Assembly (NCBI RefSeq): GCF_026157065.1
Contig: NZ_JANLGQ010000002.1
Span: 310,001 to 374,000, forward strand
Source: Enterococcus sp. HY326
GTDB taxonomy: Bacteria; Bacillota; Bacilli; Lactobacillales; Enterococcaceae
DNA: 64,000 bases
Reading direction: 5' to 3'
How positions within the stretch are numbered: position 1 is the stretch's first letter; every line of letters begins with the position of its first letter. Shown here piece by piece: positions 44,328 through 52,998 of this stretch. Both the position numbers and the translations under genes were made by a program. A model generated the notes under the pieces. It was not told the DNA's origin. It did not search any database and saw only the letters and a list, made by a program, of their open reading frames with translations.

Positions 44328-46898
44328 ATGTATTCATTTACAGTAAATAATCAACCGGTGAGCTGCGATGAAAATAAAAAGTTGATGGACTTTCTAAGGG
44401 ATGATTTGCGACTAACCGGTACAAAGGATGGCTGTAATCAGGGAGCTTGCGGTGCCTGTACAGTTTTAATCAACGGCAAAACATCGAAGGCCTGCTTGTT
44501 TAACTTGGAAAAAGTTGCTGGCAAAGAAATATTAACAGTAGAAGGCTTAACTGAGCGGCAAAAAAATGTATACGCTTACTCTTTTGCTCAGACAGGTGCT
44601 GTACAATGCGGGTATTGCATTCCAGGTTTTTTAATTTCAGCTCAAGGCTTGCTGAATAAAAAGCCAGACCCTACAGATGAAGAAATTCGTAAAGGAATCA
44701 GAGGGAATATTTGTCGCTGCACTGGTTATGTGAAAATTATTGAAGCAATCAAATTAGCTGCAAAAATGTTTCGTGAGGATTTACCGATTCCGGAAGTTCA
44801 TTCTAGCGGCAAGCTAGGAGAGGATTTCCAGCGGGTCGATGCCGTCGAAAAAACTTTAGGCACTGGGATTTATGTAGATGATATTGAAGTACCTGGCATG
44901 CTCCATGCTTCTGCCATTCGGGCAGCTTATCCACGAGCTAAAGTTTTAGCGATTGATACAAAACAAGCCTTAGCCCATCCAGATTGTGTTGCTGTATTAA
45001 CGGCAGCGGATGTGCCCGGTAATAATAAAATCGGTCATTTAGAATTTATTTCAGACTGGGATGTCATGATTCCTGTTGGAGATATCACCCGCTATGTTGG
45101 GGATGCTGTTGCTCTAGTAGTCTCTGAGAAAAAAGAAAGCTTAGCAGCTATTAAAGAATTAGTTTTTGTAGATTACGAAGAGTTGCCAGCGTTGACAACA
45201 GTTGAGGCCGCCTTGGCAGAAGGCGCACCGAAGATTCATGAAAAAGGAAATTTACTTTCCCATGAACATCTTATCAGAGGAAATGCAGATGAAGTCTTAC
45301 GAAAATCAGCTCACGTTGTGACAGAACATTATTCGGTACCGATTAATGAACACGCTTTTATGGAGCCGGAATGTGCGATTGCGATGCCAGAGGATGAGGG
45401 TATTTTGCTTTATAGCGCTGGTCAGAGCATTTATGATGAGCAGCGGGAAGTTGCTCGCATGTTAGGCTTGGAGCGAGAAAAAGTTCATGTTCAAGCCAAA
45501 TTAGTTGGCGGTGGCTTTGGCGGCAAAGAAGACATGAGTGTACAGCATCATGCATCATTAGCAGCCTGGTGTTTACAAAAGCCCGTCAAGGTCCTATTAA
45601 GCCGCGAAGAAAGCCTGAAGGTTCATCCGAAGAGACATGGCATGGAAATGGATTTCACTACCGGTTGTGATGAAACAGGTCGTTTAACTGCAATGAAGGC
45701 CGTCATTTATTCAGATACTGGTGCCTATGCATCTCTAGGTGGTCCTGTACTGCAAAGAGCCTGTACCCATGCAGCTGGTCCTTATATTTATGAGGCGATT
45801 GATGTTGAGGGCTCTGCCGTCTACACCAATAATCCGCCGGCTGGAGCTTTTCGTGGTTTTGGTGTTTGCCAAACCGCCTTTGCTACAGAAAATAATTTGA
45901 ATTTATTAGCGAGTAAAGTTGGGATTACGCCATGGGAAATTCGCTACTTAAATGCTGTGTCACCGGGAGACTCTTTACCAAATGGACAATTGGTTTCCAA
46001 TAATGCGGCCTTGAAAGAATCTTTACTGGCGATTAAAGAGGCTTACGATGCTGCTCCAACAGCAGGGATTTCCTGTTTCTTTAAAAATAGCGGAATTGGC
46101 GTTGGTCTACCAGATGTCGGCCGCTGTATTATTTCCGTTGAAGAAGGCAAGGTCCACGTGCGAACTAGTGCAGCTTGTATCGGCCAAGGTATGGCGACGG
46201 TCACCACTCAAATTGCTTGTGAAGCCCTGAATTTGCCTGCTGAGATGATTATTGCAGAAAGTCCTGACACTAAGCGAACGCCTAATTCAGGGACAACAAC
46301 AGCATCACGGCAATCTTTATTCACTGGAGAGGCAACTAGAAGAGCTGCCATGCAGCTGCGCTATGAATTAGATATGGGGCGCAGTATGGACGATTTAGAA
46401 GGAAAAGAATTTTACGGGGAATATTCGGCAGTGACGGACCCATTAATTAATGACAAAAAAAATCCAGTCAGTCATGCTGGCTACGGTTATGCGGCTGAGT
46501 TGGCAATTTTAGATGAAAAAGGTAAAGTTGAACGCTTTGTTGCAGCTTATGATGTGGGTCAGGTGATAAATCCTAAAGCCTGTGAGGGACAAATCGAAGG
46601 CGGTATTGTGATGGGAATGGGTTACGCTTTAACTGAAAAATTCCTGTTAGAAGATGGGTATGTCAAAGCTCGTTATGCTAATTTAGGCTTACTAAATGCC
46701 GCACAAGTACCACCAATCGACATTGTTTTTGTCCGAGCAGAAAATATTCATGAAGGCTTAGCTTATGGAGTTAAAGGTGTCGGTGAATTGGCAACAATTC
46801 CAACTGCACCGGCGATTGCAGGTGCTTATTATGCTCGTGATGGTGTGTTGAGAAATAAACTACCAATCGAAGATACGCCTTATCAAAAGAAACGCTGA
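44328..46898 (+). CDS. xdh: Selenium-dependent xanthine dehydrogenase (molybdenum hydroxylase, fused Fe-S and Mo subunits)
   Basis: This 856-residue cytosolic enzyme has a plant-type [2Fe-2S] domain (Cys36, 41, 44, 56), a second [2Fe-2S] domain (Cys94, 97, 129, 131) and the molybdopterin domain (about 165-850). The latter has GGGFGGKEDMS, AFRGFGVCQ and GVKGVGELATIPTAP, whose Glu is the expected base. It hydroxylates xanthine to urate or works in reverse under anaerobic conditions. No FAD domain or separate FAD subunit is present in the window, so electrons must leave via the Fe-S clusters to another flavoprotein. The surrounding SelD/YqeB/YqeC/YedF genes indicate a labile selenium ligand at molybdenum. 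Its leader carries the shared 18-bp palindrome. Confidence 0.94.
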   Translation: MYSFTVNNQPVSCDENKKLMDFLRDDLRLTGTKDGCNQGACGACTVLINGKTSKACLFNLEKVAGKEILTVEGLTERQKNVYAYSFAQTGAVQCGYCIPGFLISAQGLLNKKPDPTDEEIRKGIRGNICRCTGYVKIIEAIKLAAKMFREDLPIPEVHSSGKLGEDFQRVDAVEKTLGTGIYVDDIEVPGMLHASAIRAAYPRAKVLAIDTKQALAHPDCVAVLTAADVPGNNKIGHLEFISDWDVMIPVGDITRYVGDAVALVVSEKKESLAAIKELVFVDYEELPALTTVEAALAEGAPKIHEKGNLLSHEHLIRGNADEVLRKSAHVVTEHYSVPINEHAFMEPECAIAMPEDEGILLYSAGQSIYDEQREVARMLGLEREKVHVQAKLVGGGFGGKEDMSVQHHASLAAWCLQKPVKVLLSREESLKVHPKRHGMEMDFTTGCDETGRLTAMKAVIYSDTGAYASLGGPVLQRACTHAAGPYIYEAIDVEGSAVYTNNPPAGAFRGFGVCQTAFATENNLNLLASKVGITPWEIRYLNAVSPGDSLPNGQLVSNNAALKESLLAIKEAYDAAPTAGISCFFKNSGIGVGLPDVGRCIISVEEGKVHVRTSAACIGQGMATVTTQIACEALNLPAEMIIAESPDTKRTPNSGTTTASRQSLFTGEATRRAAMQLRYELDMGRSMDDLEGKEFYGEYSAVTDPLINDKKNPVSHAGYGYAAELAILDEKGKVERFVAAYDVGQVINPKACEGQIEGGIVMGMGYALTEKFLLEDGYVKARYANLGLLNAAQVPPIDIVFVRAENIHEGLAYGVKGVGELATIPTAPAIAGAYYARDGVLRNKLPIEDTPYQKKR

Positions 46899-46944
46899 TG
46901 GCTTAGAGAAACTAAACTGAAACTTTTAGAACTGAGGTGGGGCA

Positions 46945-47532
46945 ATGACAGCAATCTCGTTAATAGCAATGGCAGCGGGTTTTTCAAAACGGATGGGGCA
47001 GAATAAAATACAGCTGAGGTATCACGGTCAAACATTTATTGAAAGAATGTTTGATATGACAGAAGCTTATCCTTTTTTTGAAAAAATTCTAGTGATTTCC
47101 CCTGAAAATTTAGCGAGTATTCAAGTTCCTGATGGTTGGCAGCTTGTTTTGAATCAAGAGGCTTGTGACGGCCAGACGAGAACAGTCCAATTAGGAACTA
47201 AAGCAGCAAAGGGAGATGGCTTTCTTTATTTGCCAATAGATCAACCGTTGCTGACAACCGAATTAGTAAAAGAGATTGTAGTTTCTGCTACAAGCGAAAA
47301 CATTGTCTATCCACTTCAAGTTAACGGAGCGCCTAGCAGTCCAGTTTATTTTGGAAATCGGTTTAGAACTGAACTTGAAATGGTGACGGGAGAGGGCGGG
47401 GGTCGCACCGTTCGCAACAATCACCCAGAGACTTGCAAAGGTATCATAGTGTCACGACCCGAGCTTTTACTAGATATTGATACACCAGAAAGTTATCAAA
47501 AATTATTACAATTTTCGGAGGGATGGGATTAG
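46945..47532 (+). CDS. mocA: Molybdenum cofactor cytidylyltransferase-like protein
   Basis: This 195-residue nucleotidyltransferase has the MobA/MocA signature MAAGFSKRMGQNKIQL near residues 8-23, LPIDQPLL near 96 with the metal-binding Asp, and GGGRTVRNNHPE near 150. MocA adds CMP to molybdopterin to make the cytosine dinucleotide form used by many xanthine dehydrogenase-like enzymes, while MobA makes the guanine form. The family version beside Se-dependent hydroxylases is YgfJ/MocA. It lies 46 bases after xdh and ends one base before the TTG of the desulfurase gene. Confidence 0.9.
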   Translation: MTAISLIAMAAGFSKRMGQNKIQLRYHGQTFIERMFDMTEAYPFFEKILVISPENLASIQVPDGWQLVLNQEACDGQTRTVQLGTKAAKGDGFLYLPIDQPLLTTELVKEIVVSATSENIVYPLQVNGAPSSPVYFGNRFRTELEMVTGEGGGRTVRNNHPETCKGIIVSRPELLLDIDTPESYQKLLQFSEGWD

Positions 47533-47533
47533 C

Positions 47534-48676
47534 TTGATTCAAAATGTCTACTTAAATTATGCAGCGACCTCCATCCAAAAACCGCAGCCTGTCATTGACG
47601 AGGTTTGTCGGTATCTTCAATCGAATAATCAGTTAAATGATAAACGCAGTTATTGGAATCAAGATGGGGAGCTGGCTTTTAATGGTCGGGAAGTTGTAAA
47701 TGATTTTTTCCATGGAGAAGATTCTGCCAGAGTGATTTTCACAAGTAACGTCACACTGTCTTTGAACATGGTCTTAAATGGTTTGCTGCAACCGGGCGAT
47801 CACGTAATCACTTCAACCGTTGAGCATAATGCTGTCTTAAGACCGTTGTATTTGCTAGAGAAAAAAGGGGTTAGTCTCCAGCAGGTTTTTTGCAGTCCTG
47901 ATGGCAAGCTTTGCCCGGCTGACGTGGAAAAAGTCTTTCAGCCTAATACCAAAGTGTTGGTCTTGACCCACGCTTCGAATGTTTTAGGTACGATTTTACC
48001 GATTAAAGAATGTTTTGCTAAAGCACAGGTTCAGGGAATTATTACAGTTTTGGATATTGCTCAGACCGCTGGCTTTTTACCAATTGACATGCAGGAATTG
48101 CATGCAGATGTCTTGGCCTTTACTGGTCATAAAAGTTTATATGCTCTTTCAGGTATTGGCGGCTTTTTAATCAGTGAGAGGGCTGCAAAAAAAATGCAGC
48201 CTTGGCTGACTGGTGGAACTGGTAGTTTATCTCAATCAAAAGAACAGCCAAATTTTTTACCAGATCGGTTTGAATCAGGCACGTTAAACAGTGTTGGGAT
48301 TTTGAGTCTGACAAAAAGTATTGAGTGGCTACAGGGTATTGGATTAGAGACTATCCAAAAAAAGGAACAGGCTTTATACGACTATTTCTTAGCTGGTTTG
48401 CAACAACTGCCACTACGGATTTTAGGAACGCAGACAATAGTAACTTCAGTACCAATCTTATCAGTGGTGCCTGAAAAAATGGCACCAAATGAACTTGGCG
48501 ACCGCCTTTTTCAAGAGTATCAAATAGTTACCCGTTGTGGATTGCATTGTGCCCCGGATGCGCATCAAACTGCTGGTACCTTTGAAACTGGTGCTTTACG
48601 TTTTAGTTTAGGCTATGAAAATACGGAAGCTGAGATTGCTTATACCCTTAGAGCACTACAGGAGGTGTTAGGATGA
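47534..48676 (+). CDS. Cysteine desulfurase-like class V aminotransferase of the SDMH cluster
   Basis: This 380-residue PLP enzyme has the PLP lysine Lys200 in FTGHKSLY, a DIAQTAGF segment with the cofactor Asp and the catalytic-loop cysteines at 335 and 339 (RCGLHCAP). It belongs to the family named after E. faecalis EF2568, regularly found with orphan selD. It may supply sulfur for the cofactor or selenium from selenocysteine to SelD. A TTG at 47534 is the best start, preceded by GGAGGGATGGG; the longer frame overlaps mocA. Its stop overlaps the selD start (ATGA), so selenium donor and selD are translationally coupled. Confidence 0.9.
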   Translation: MIQNVYLNYAATSIQKPQPVIDEVCRYLQSNNQLNDKRSYWNQDGELAFNGREVVNDFFHGEDSARVIFTSNVTLSLNMVLNGLLQPGDHVITSTVEHNAVLRPLYLLEKKGVSLQQVFCSPDGKLCPADVEKVFQPNTKVLVLTHASNVLGTILPIKECFAKAQVQGIITVLDIAQTAGFLPIDMQELHADVLAFTGHKSLYALSGIGGFLISERAAKKMQPWLTGGTGSLSQSKEQPNFLPDRFESGTLNSVGILSLTKSIEWLQGIGLETIQKKEQALYDYFLAGLQQLPLRILGTQTIVTSVPILSVVPEKMAPNELGDRLFQEYQIVTRCGLHCAPDAHQTAGTFETGALRFSLGYENTEAEIAYTLRALQEVLG

Positions 48677-49710
48677 AGCAGACAAAAGAAAATGAAATAA
48701 GTTTTTTGTCCAGCTGCACTTCAGGTGGGTGTGGTGCAAAGCTAGCGGCAAGTGAGTTACATGACATTTTGCAGCAACTGCCACAAATAGACAATGACAA
48801 CTTGCTAGTTGGCTTTGATAGCACAGATGATGCTGCTGTCTATCAGTTTCATCAGGATGGGATTATTTCAACGCTAGACTTTTTCTCTCCAATGGTGGAA
48901 GACCCCTTACGCTTTGGTCGGATTGCAGCTGCGAATGCCTTAAGTGATGTCTATGCAATGGGGGGCGAAGTACTATTTGCTTTGAATATGATTTGTTTTC
49001 CGCAAAAGTTACCTTTGACTATCCTACACGATATTTTGTTAGGCGGAGCGCAAAAAGTGCAGGAGGCGGGGGCTGTGATTGCCGGCGGTCATTCAATTTA
49101 TGATCATGAAGCTAAGTACGGCTTAGCCGTGACTGGGCGAGTTGATCCGCAAAAAATTATTTATAATAATACGCCTCAAGCAGGCGATTTGCTGATTTTA
49201 ACAAAGGCTTTAGGTGTTGGCTTGGTTCAGGCAGCAGCACGAGGTGGTGTTGTTCAACATGATGATGAAGAAATTTGTCTGCAATCTATGGAGCGACTCA
49301 ATAAATATGCTGCTCAAAATTTCCACGACTTTCCAGTTCGTGCCTGTACCGATGTAACTGGCTTTGGCTTATTAGGTCATGCTTTAGAGATGGCTGGTGA
49401 GCGATATACGTTAGTACTTGATACAGAGGCACTACCGTTATTGCCAGGAGCTCTGACCTATGCTGGAGAATATTTAGCGACAGCCGGTGGTCAGCGGAAT
49501 CGTCAATTTGTCAAAAACATTTCATTAAATGGCGTTGATGCTGCCATGCAAGAAGTTCTATTTGACCCACAAACCTCTGGCGGCTTATTAATCAGTGTTG
49601 CAGCGAATCAAGCTGCAGAGTTGTTAAACAGTATTCAAAAAAGCGATCCAATAGCGGCCATTATCGGTGAAGTGATACCTCGAAGCCAGACCGCAATCCT
49701 ATTGGTATAA
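48673..49710 (+). CDS. selD: Selenide, water dikinase (selenophosphate synthetase), cysteine form
   Basis: This 345-residue ATP-dependent enzyme makes selenophosphate from selenide. The active-site segment SGGCGAKL has Cys20 and Lys23, matching Cys17 and Lys20 of E. coli; no in-frame TGA replaces the cysteine. DSTDDAAVY, LSDVYAMGG, GGHSI and DVTGFGLLGHALEMA are the conserved AIR-synthase-fold motifs for ATP and metal binding. No selA, selB, tRNA-Sec or selU is present in the window, so this is the orphan selD type that serves a selenium-containing molybdenum hydroxylase. Confidence 0.96.
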   Translation: MKQTKENEISFLSSCTSGGCGAKLAASELHDILQQLPQIDNDNLLVGFDSTDDAAVYQFHQDGIISTLDFFSPMVEDPLRFGRIAAANALSDVYAMGGEVLFALNMICFPQKLPLTILHDILLGGAQKVQEAGAVIAGGHSIYDHEAKYGLAVTGRVDPQKIIYNNTPQAGDLLILTKALGVGLVQAAARGGVVQHDDEEICLQSMERLNKYAAQNFHDFPVRACTDVTGFGLLGHALEMAGERYTLVLDTEALPLLPGALTYAGEYLATAGGQRNRQFVKNISLNGVDAAMQEVLFDPQTSGGLLISVAANQAAELLNSIQKSDPIAAIIGEVIPRSQTAILLV

Positions 49711-49731
49711 AGTTTTTGAGGAGGAGATAGT

Positions 49732-50322
49732 GTGGAAAAGATTACAGTAAACATGCTAGGCAAGCCTTGTCCGATTCCTGTGATTGAAGCAAAAAAAGCG
49801 TTGCAGGAATTAGGCGATGAAGCAGGATTTGTCGAGGTTTTGGTGGACAATCAAGTAGCTGTTGAAAATATCAAAAAAATGGCCAAAGGAAAACATATTC
49901 CAGTTGAAGTAACAGAAATATCAATTGAAGAATTTATCATCTTATTAAAGAAACCAGTCTCTCAGGTTACAGAATCTCAAGAAACTTCAGAATTTGTGGT
50001 CATTTTCGGGAAGCAGATTTTAGGTGAAGGCAATCCTGAATTAGGAAGGATGATGATGCAAAGTTATATCTATTCCTTAACAGAGCTGCCCCAAGCGCCA
50101 ACCCAGCTAATTTTCTTTCACGGAGGGGTCTTTTTAACCAATCAAGACTCCCCAGTTTTAGAAGATTTGCAAAAGCTAGCAAACCAGGGAACACAAATTA
50201 GTACCTGTGGCGCCTGCCTAGATTTTTTTGACATCAAGGAGCAACTGGCGATAGGTGACATTACCAATATGTATACAATCAGTCTAACTTTAGCTACTGC
50301 AGGTAAAGTGATTTCATTTTAA
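49732..50322 (+). CDS. yedF: YedF-type selenium metabolism protein (TusA-like plus DsrE-like)
   Basis: This 196-residue protein has an N-terminal TusA/SirA-like domain (about 1-72) with the sulfur/selenium carrier motif GKPCPIPV (Cys near 13). A C-terminal DsrE-like domain (about 85-196) carries the HGGVFL and STCGACLDF cysteines. This two-domain form is called YedF and is restricted mostly to selenium-using genomes. It probably carries selenium as a perselenide between the desulfurase, SelD and the cofactor. Start GTG 49732 follows GAGGAG. The next gene is a DUF3343 protein. Confidence 0.9.
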   Translation: MEKITVNMLGKPCPIPVIEAKKALQELGDEAGFVEVLVDNQVAVENIKKMAKGKHIPVEVTEISIEEFIILLKKPVSQVTESQETSEFVVIFGKQILGEGNPELGRMMMQSYIYSLTELPQAPTQLIFFHGGVFLTNQDSPVLEDLQKLANQGTQISTCGACLDFFDIKEQLAIGDITNMYTISLTLATAGKVISF

Positions 50323-50339
50323 GAAAAGTGGTGAAGAGG

Positions 50340-50597
50340 ATGGATTATTTATTAACTTTTCAAAGTATGCATAACGTCATGAAGGGCGAAAAAGCCCTAA
50401 AAGCTTTGCCGATTGATGCTACCATCATGCCCCTGCCAATCGGTCTTGGTGACTTATGCAATATGTGCCTGAGAGTAAAACAGATAGATATTTTAGAGGT
50501 CGTCAAGGTCCTAAAGGAAAAAAATGTCCCTCTAGTTGAAATTTTTAAAATAGGCGGGACTGACCAAGAGAGGATTTATCAAAAATGGCAGACTTGA
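50340..50597 (+). CDS. DUF3343 putative Se/S carrier protein
   Basis: This 85-residue protein has MDYLLTFQSMHNVMKGEK at its start and the conserved LCNMCLRV cysteine pair (about residues 41-44). DUF3343 proteins are proposed selenium/sulfur carriers. The gene follows yedF and overlaps yqeC by 13 bases. ATG 50340 is preferred since GGTGA lies five bases upstream; a GTG at 50328 would add four residues. Confidence 0.85.
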   Translation: MDYLLTFQSMHNVMKGEKALKALPIDATIMPLPIGLGDLCNMCLRVKQIDILEVVKVLKEKNVPLVEIFKIGGTDQERIYQKWQT

Positions 50598-51313
50598 GCA
50601 ATTGTTTTTTGACGCCAGAAAAACAATTTTTTTCAGTCATCGGCAGCGGTGGAAAATCAAGTCTGATTCATTATCTGGCTGAAGAGGTGCGGAACCAACG
50701 GGTTTTAATTTCTACCACCACTAAAATTGCATACCCACAGCCAACAGACTATGACTATTTATACACAGATACCTTTAACTCGTGTGAATCAGCAGCATCA
50801 GGAATTACCATTATTGGTGATGTGTTTTTTGCAGAAAATAAGCGAAAAAAATTACAAGCTCCGAAGGCTGTTACCTTTTCTGCCCTAGCCAAAAAATATG
50901 ACAAAGTTTTTTTAGAAGCAGATGGTTCAAAGCAGCTGCCACTAAAAGGCTGGGCAGCTTTTGAACCAGTGGTAGTGGTTGGTACAACAGCCACTATTGG
51001 TGTGGTGCCAATCAAAGTGCTCGGCAAAAAAATTACTGCTGATATTGTTCATCGACTGCCAATATTTCTTTCGTTAACGGAAACCAAAGAAGGCGAAATT
51101 ATTACGCCACAGATACTGGCAAAACTAGTAGAAACCGGACTTTTTCAAAAAGCCCAAGGCCAACGAGTTTTGTATATTAATCAAGTAGAAACACCAACAG
51201 AATTAAAAGAAGCCGAAACAATTAGCCAATTGCTGAGAAAAACGGCGGCTGTTGACAAAATTGTTGCTGGCAGTGTTAAGGAGCAGACAGGAGTGATTCT
51301 ATGGCAAAAATAA
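50585..51313 (+). CDS. yqeC: YqeC, selenium-dependent hydroxylase accessory protein
   Basis: This 242-residue protein begins with a P-loop-like GSGGKSSLIHYLA (about 19-31), STTTKIAYP (about 43) and the family hallmark EADGSKQLPLKGWAAFEPV (about 110-128). It occurs almost only in genomes with Se-dependent molybdenum hydroxylases; a nucleotide-dependent step in labile selenium cofactor assembly is assumed. It overlaps DUF3343 upstream and yqeB downstream by 13 bases each, so the three are made together. Confidence 0.92.
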   Translation: MADLSNCFLTPEKQFFSVIGSGGKSSLIHYLAEEVRNQRVLISTTTKIAYPQPTDYDYLYTDTFNSCESAASGITIIGDVFFAENKRKKLQAPKAVTFSALAKKYDKVFLEADGSKQLPLKGWAAFEPVVVVGTTATIGVVPIKVLGKKITADIVHRLPIFLSLTETKEGEIITPQILAKLVETGLFQKAQGQRVLYINQVETPTELKEAETISQLLRKTAAVDKIVAGSVKEQTGVILWQK

Positions 51314-52122
51314 ATGAAGCGATTGTAGTTGTCCGTGGTGGCGGTGATATTGCCACAGGAGTCGTCCAAAAATTTAAGCGGGCGGGTTTTAAAGTCGTTA
51401 TCTTGGAAGTCGCTTTTCCATTGTCTATCAGAAGATCCGTCGCTTTAAGCTCAGCAGTCTTAAAAGAAAAGTTTCAAGTGGAAGACATTACTGCCGAACT
51501 CATTGATAGTCCAGCAGACTGTCAAAAAGTGTGGCAATCAAATCGAATACCAGTGCTTATTGACCCTGAAGGAAAAACACTAGCGGACTTGCAACCATCG
51601 GTGGTGGTTGATGCGATTTTAGCCAAAAAAAATTTAGGGACAACTCGTAAAATGGCCCCTATCACAATTGCTTTAGGCCCCGGTTTCATTGCTGAAAGAG
51701 ATGTAGATGTTGTAATTGAAACAATGCGTGGGCATTCCTTAGGGCGCTTGTACTTCAAAGGAGCAGCTCTTCCCAATACTGGAATTCCAGGCGAGTTAGG
51801 CGGGAAAAGTAGTGAACGAGTTATTCATGCGCCAGTCGCTGGAACAGTGAAACTAATTTCACAAATAGGCGATGTGGTAAAAAAAGGTGAGCCATTATTT
51901 TACATTGATCAACAAAAGGTTTTGTCACCCCTTGATGGCACAGTAAGAGGCCTGATAGCAGAAGGTGCGATTGTTGCCAACGGATTGAAATGTGGCGATG
52001 TTGATCCCCGACCAGCCGAGGAGGTTGACTGGCTAACAATCTCAGACAAAGCCCGCAATATCGGTGGGGCTGCTTTAGAAGCATGTCTTTATTTAGGGCA
52101 GCAAAGAGGTTTGATTGAATAA
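51301..52122 (+). CDS. yqeB: YqeB family (EF2563-type) selenium-dependent hydroxylase maturation protein
   Basis: This 273-residue protein starts VVVRGGGDIATGVVQKF, a Rossmann-like motif, and has LGPGFIAERDVDVVIETMRGH near 122. The C-terminal half contains a biotinyl-like hairpin region (APVAGTVKLI and LSPLDGTVRGLI). YqeB is one of the core markers of the labile-selenium molybdenum hydroxylase system; its step is unknown. AGGAG precedes the ATG. It ends the maturation set; a short gap leads to the NfnAB-like pair. Confidence 0.93.
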   Translation: MAKINEAIVVVRGGGDIATGVVQKFKRAGFKVVILEVAFPLSIRRSVALSSAVLKEKFQVEDITAELIDSPADCQKVWQSNRIPVLIDPEGKTLADLQPSVVVDAILAKKNLGTTRKMAPITIALGPGFIAERDVDVVIETMRGHSLGRLYFKGAALPNTGIPGELGGKSSERVIHAPVAGTVKLISQIGDVVKKGEPLFYIDQQKVLSPLDGTVRGLIAEGAIVANGLKCGDVDPRPAEEVDWLTISDKARNIGGAALEACLYLGQQRGLIE

Positions 52123-52158
52123 CAAAATAGTATGATAAAAGAATTGGAGATTAGATGA

Positions 52159-52998
52159 ATGTTCAAAATCAAAAAGAGCAGTCAACTTTCAGAAAATGAG
52201 TTTGACTTTTGGATTGAGGCCCCGTTAATTGCTGACAAAGCTGAACCGGGCCAATTTATAATTTTAAGAATCGATCAACTTGGCGAACGTATTCCGCTAA
52301 CAATCTGTGATAGTAATCGTGGAACTGGTCAAATTCGCATAATTTTTCAAGTGATTGGCAAATCAACAGCAGACTTAGCTAAATTCCAAACAGGTGATAA
52401 CATTTTAGATGTCTCTGGTCCATTAGGTCAACCGACAGAAATAAAAAATTATGGAACAGTGATGATTGTTGGCGGCGGTGTTGGAATTGCCGCAATTTAT
52501 CCGATTGTAAAGGGCTTGAAAAAAGCCGGCAATCGAGTGATCACCATTTTAGGAGCGAAGACGAAGGAATTAGTCATTTTACAAAAAGATTGTGAAATCT
52601 ATTCTGATGAAGTCATTGTGACTACTGATGATGGCTCACTGGGCCAAAAGGGCTTAGTGACTGAAGCGATGGAGCAAGTGATTCAACGGGAAAGAATTGA
52701 TTGCAGCTGGGCAATTGGGCCGAGCATCATGATGAAATTTTGTACTTTAACGGCTGAAAAATATGACCTACCGATTTATGTTTCATTAAATCCGATTATG
52801 ATTGATGGGACTGGGATGTGTGGCGGCTGTCGGGTAACGGTGGACGGTAGTATCAAGTTTGCTTGTGTGGATGGACCAGAGTTTAGAGGCAATGAAGTGA
52901 ACTGGACCGAGTTTATTAGCCGAATGAAGCAGTATAAAACAGAAGAATCAGCCTACTTGAGTTCTTCTCAAGGAAAGCAGGTGAACACTCATGGCTAA
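52159..52998 (+). CDS. NfnA/SudB-like FAD/NAD(P)-binding iron-sulfur protein
   Basis: This 279-residue protein has a ferredoxin-reductase-like FAD domain (about 1-95; ERIPLTICD), an NAD(P) domain (about 96-215; GGGVGIAAIYP) and a C-terminal [2Fe-2S] segment with Cys221, Cys224 and Cys236. It matches the small subunit of NADH-dependent ferredoxin:NADP oxidoreductase and sulfide dehydrogenase. Its stop overlaps the start of the large subunit gene by 8 bases. In this cluster it may accept electrons from Xdh, which lacks its own FAD subunit; this is inference. Confidence 0.88.
   Translation: MFKIKKSSQLSENEFDFWIEAPLIADKAEPGQFIILRIDQLGERIPLTICDSNRGTGQIRIIFQVIGKSTADLAKFQTGDNILDVSGPLGQPTEIKNYGTVMIVGGGVGIAAIYPIVKGLKKAGNRVITILGAKTKELVILQKDCEIYSDEVIVTTDDGSLGQKGLVTEAMEQVIQRERIDCSWAIGPSIMMKFCTLTAEKYDLPIYVSLNPIMIDGTGMCGGCRVTVDGSIKFACVDGPEFRGNEVNWTEFISRMKQYKTEESAYLSSSQGKQVNTHG

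Noticed and set aside
48673-49710. Possible selenocysteine (in-frame TGA) in selD
   Set aside because: The active-site codon is TGC/TGT-type cysteine at residue 20 and no in-frame TGA occurs before the natural stop.
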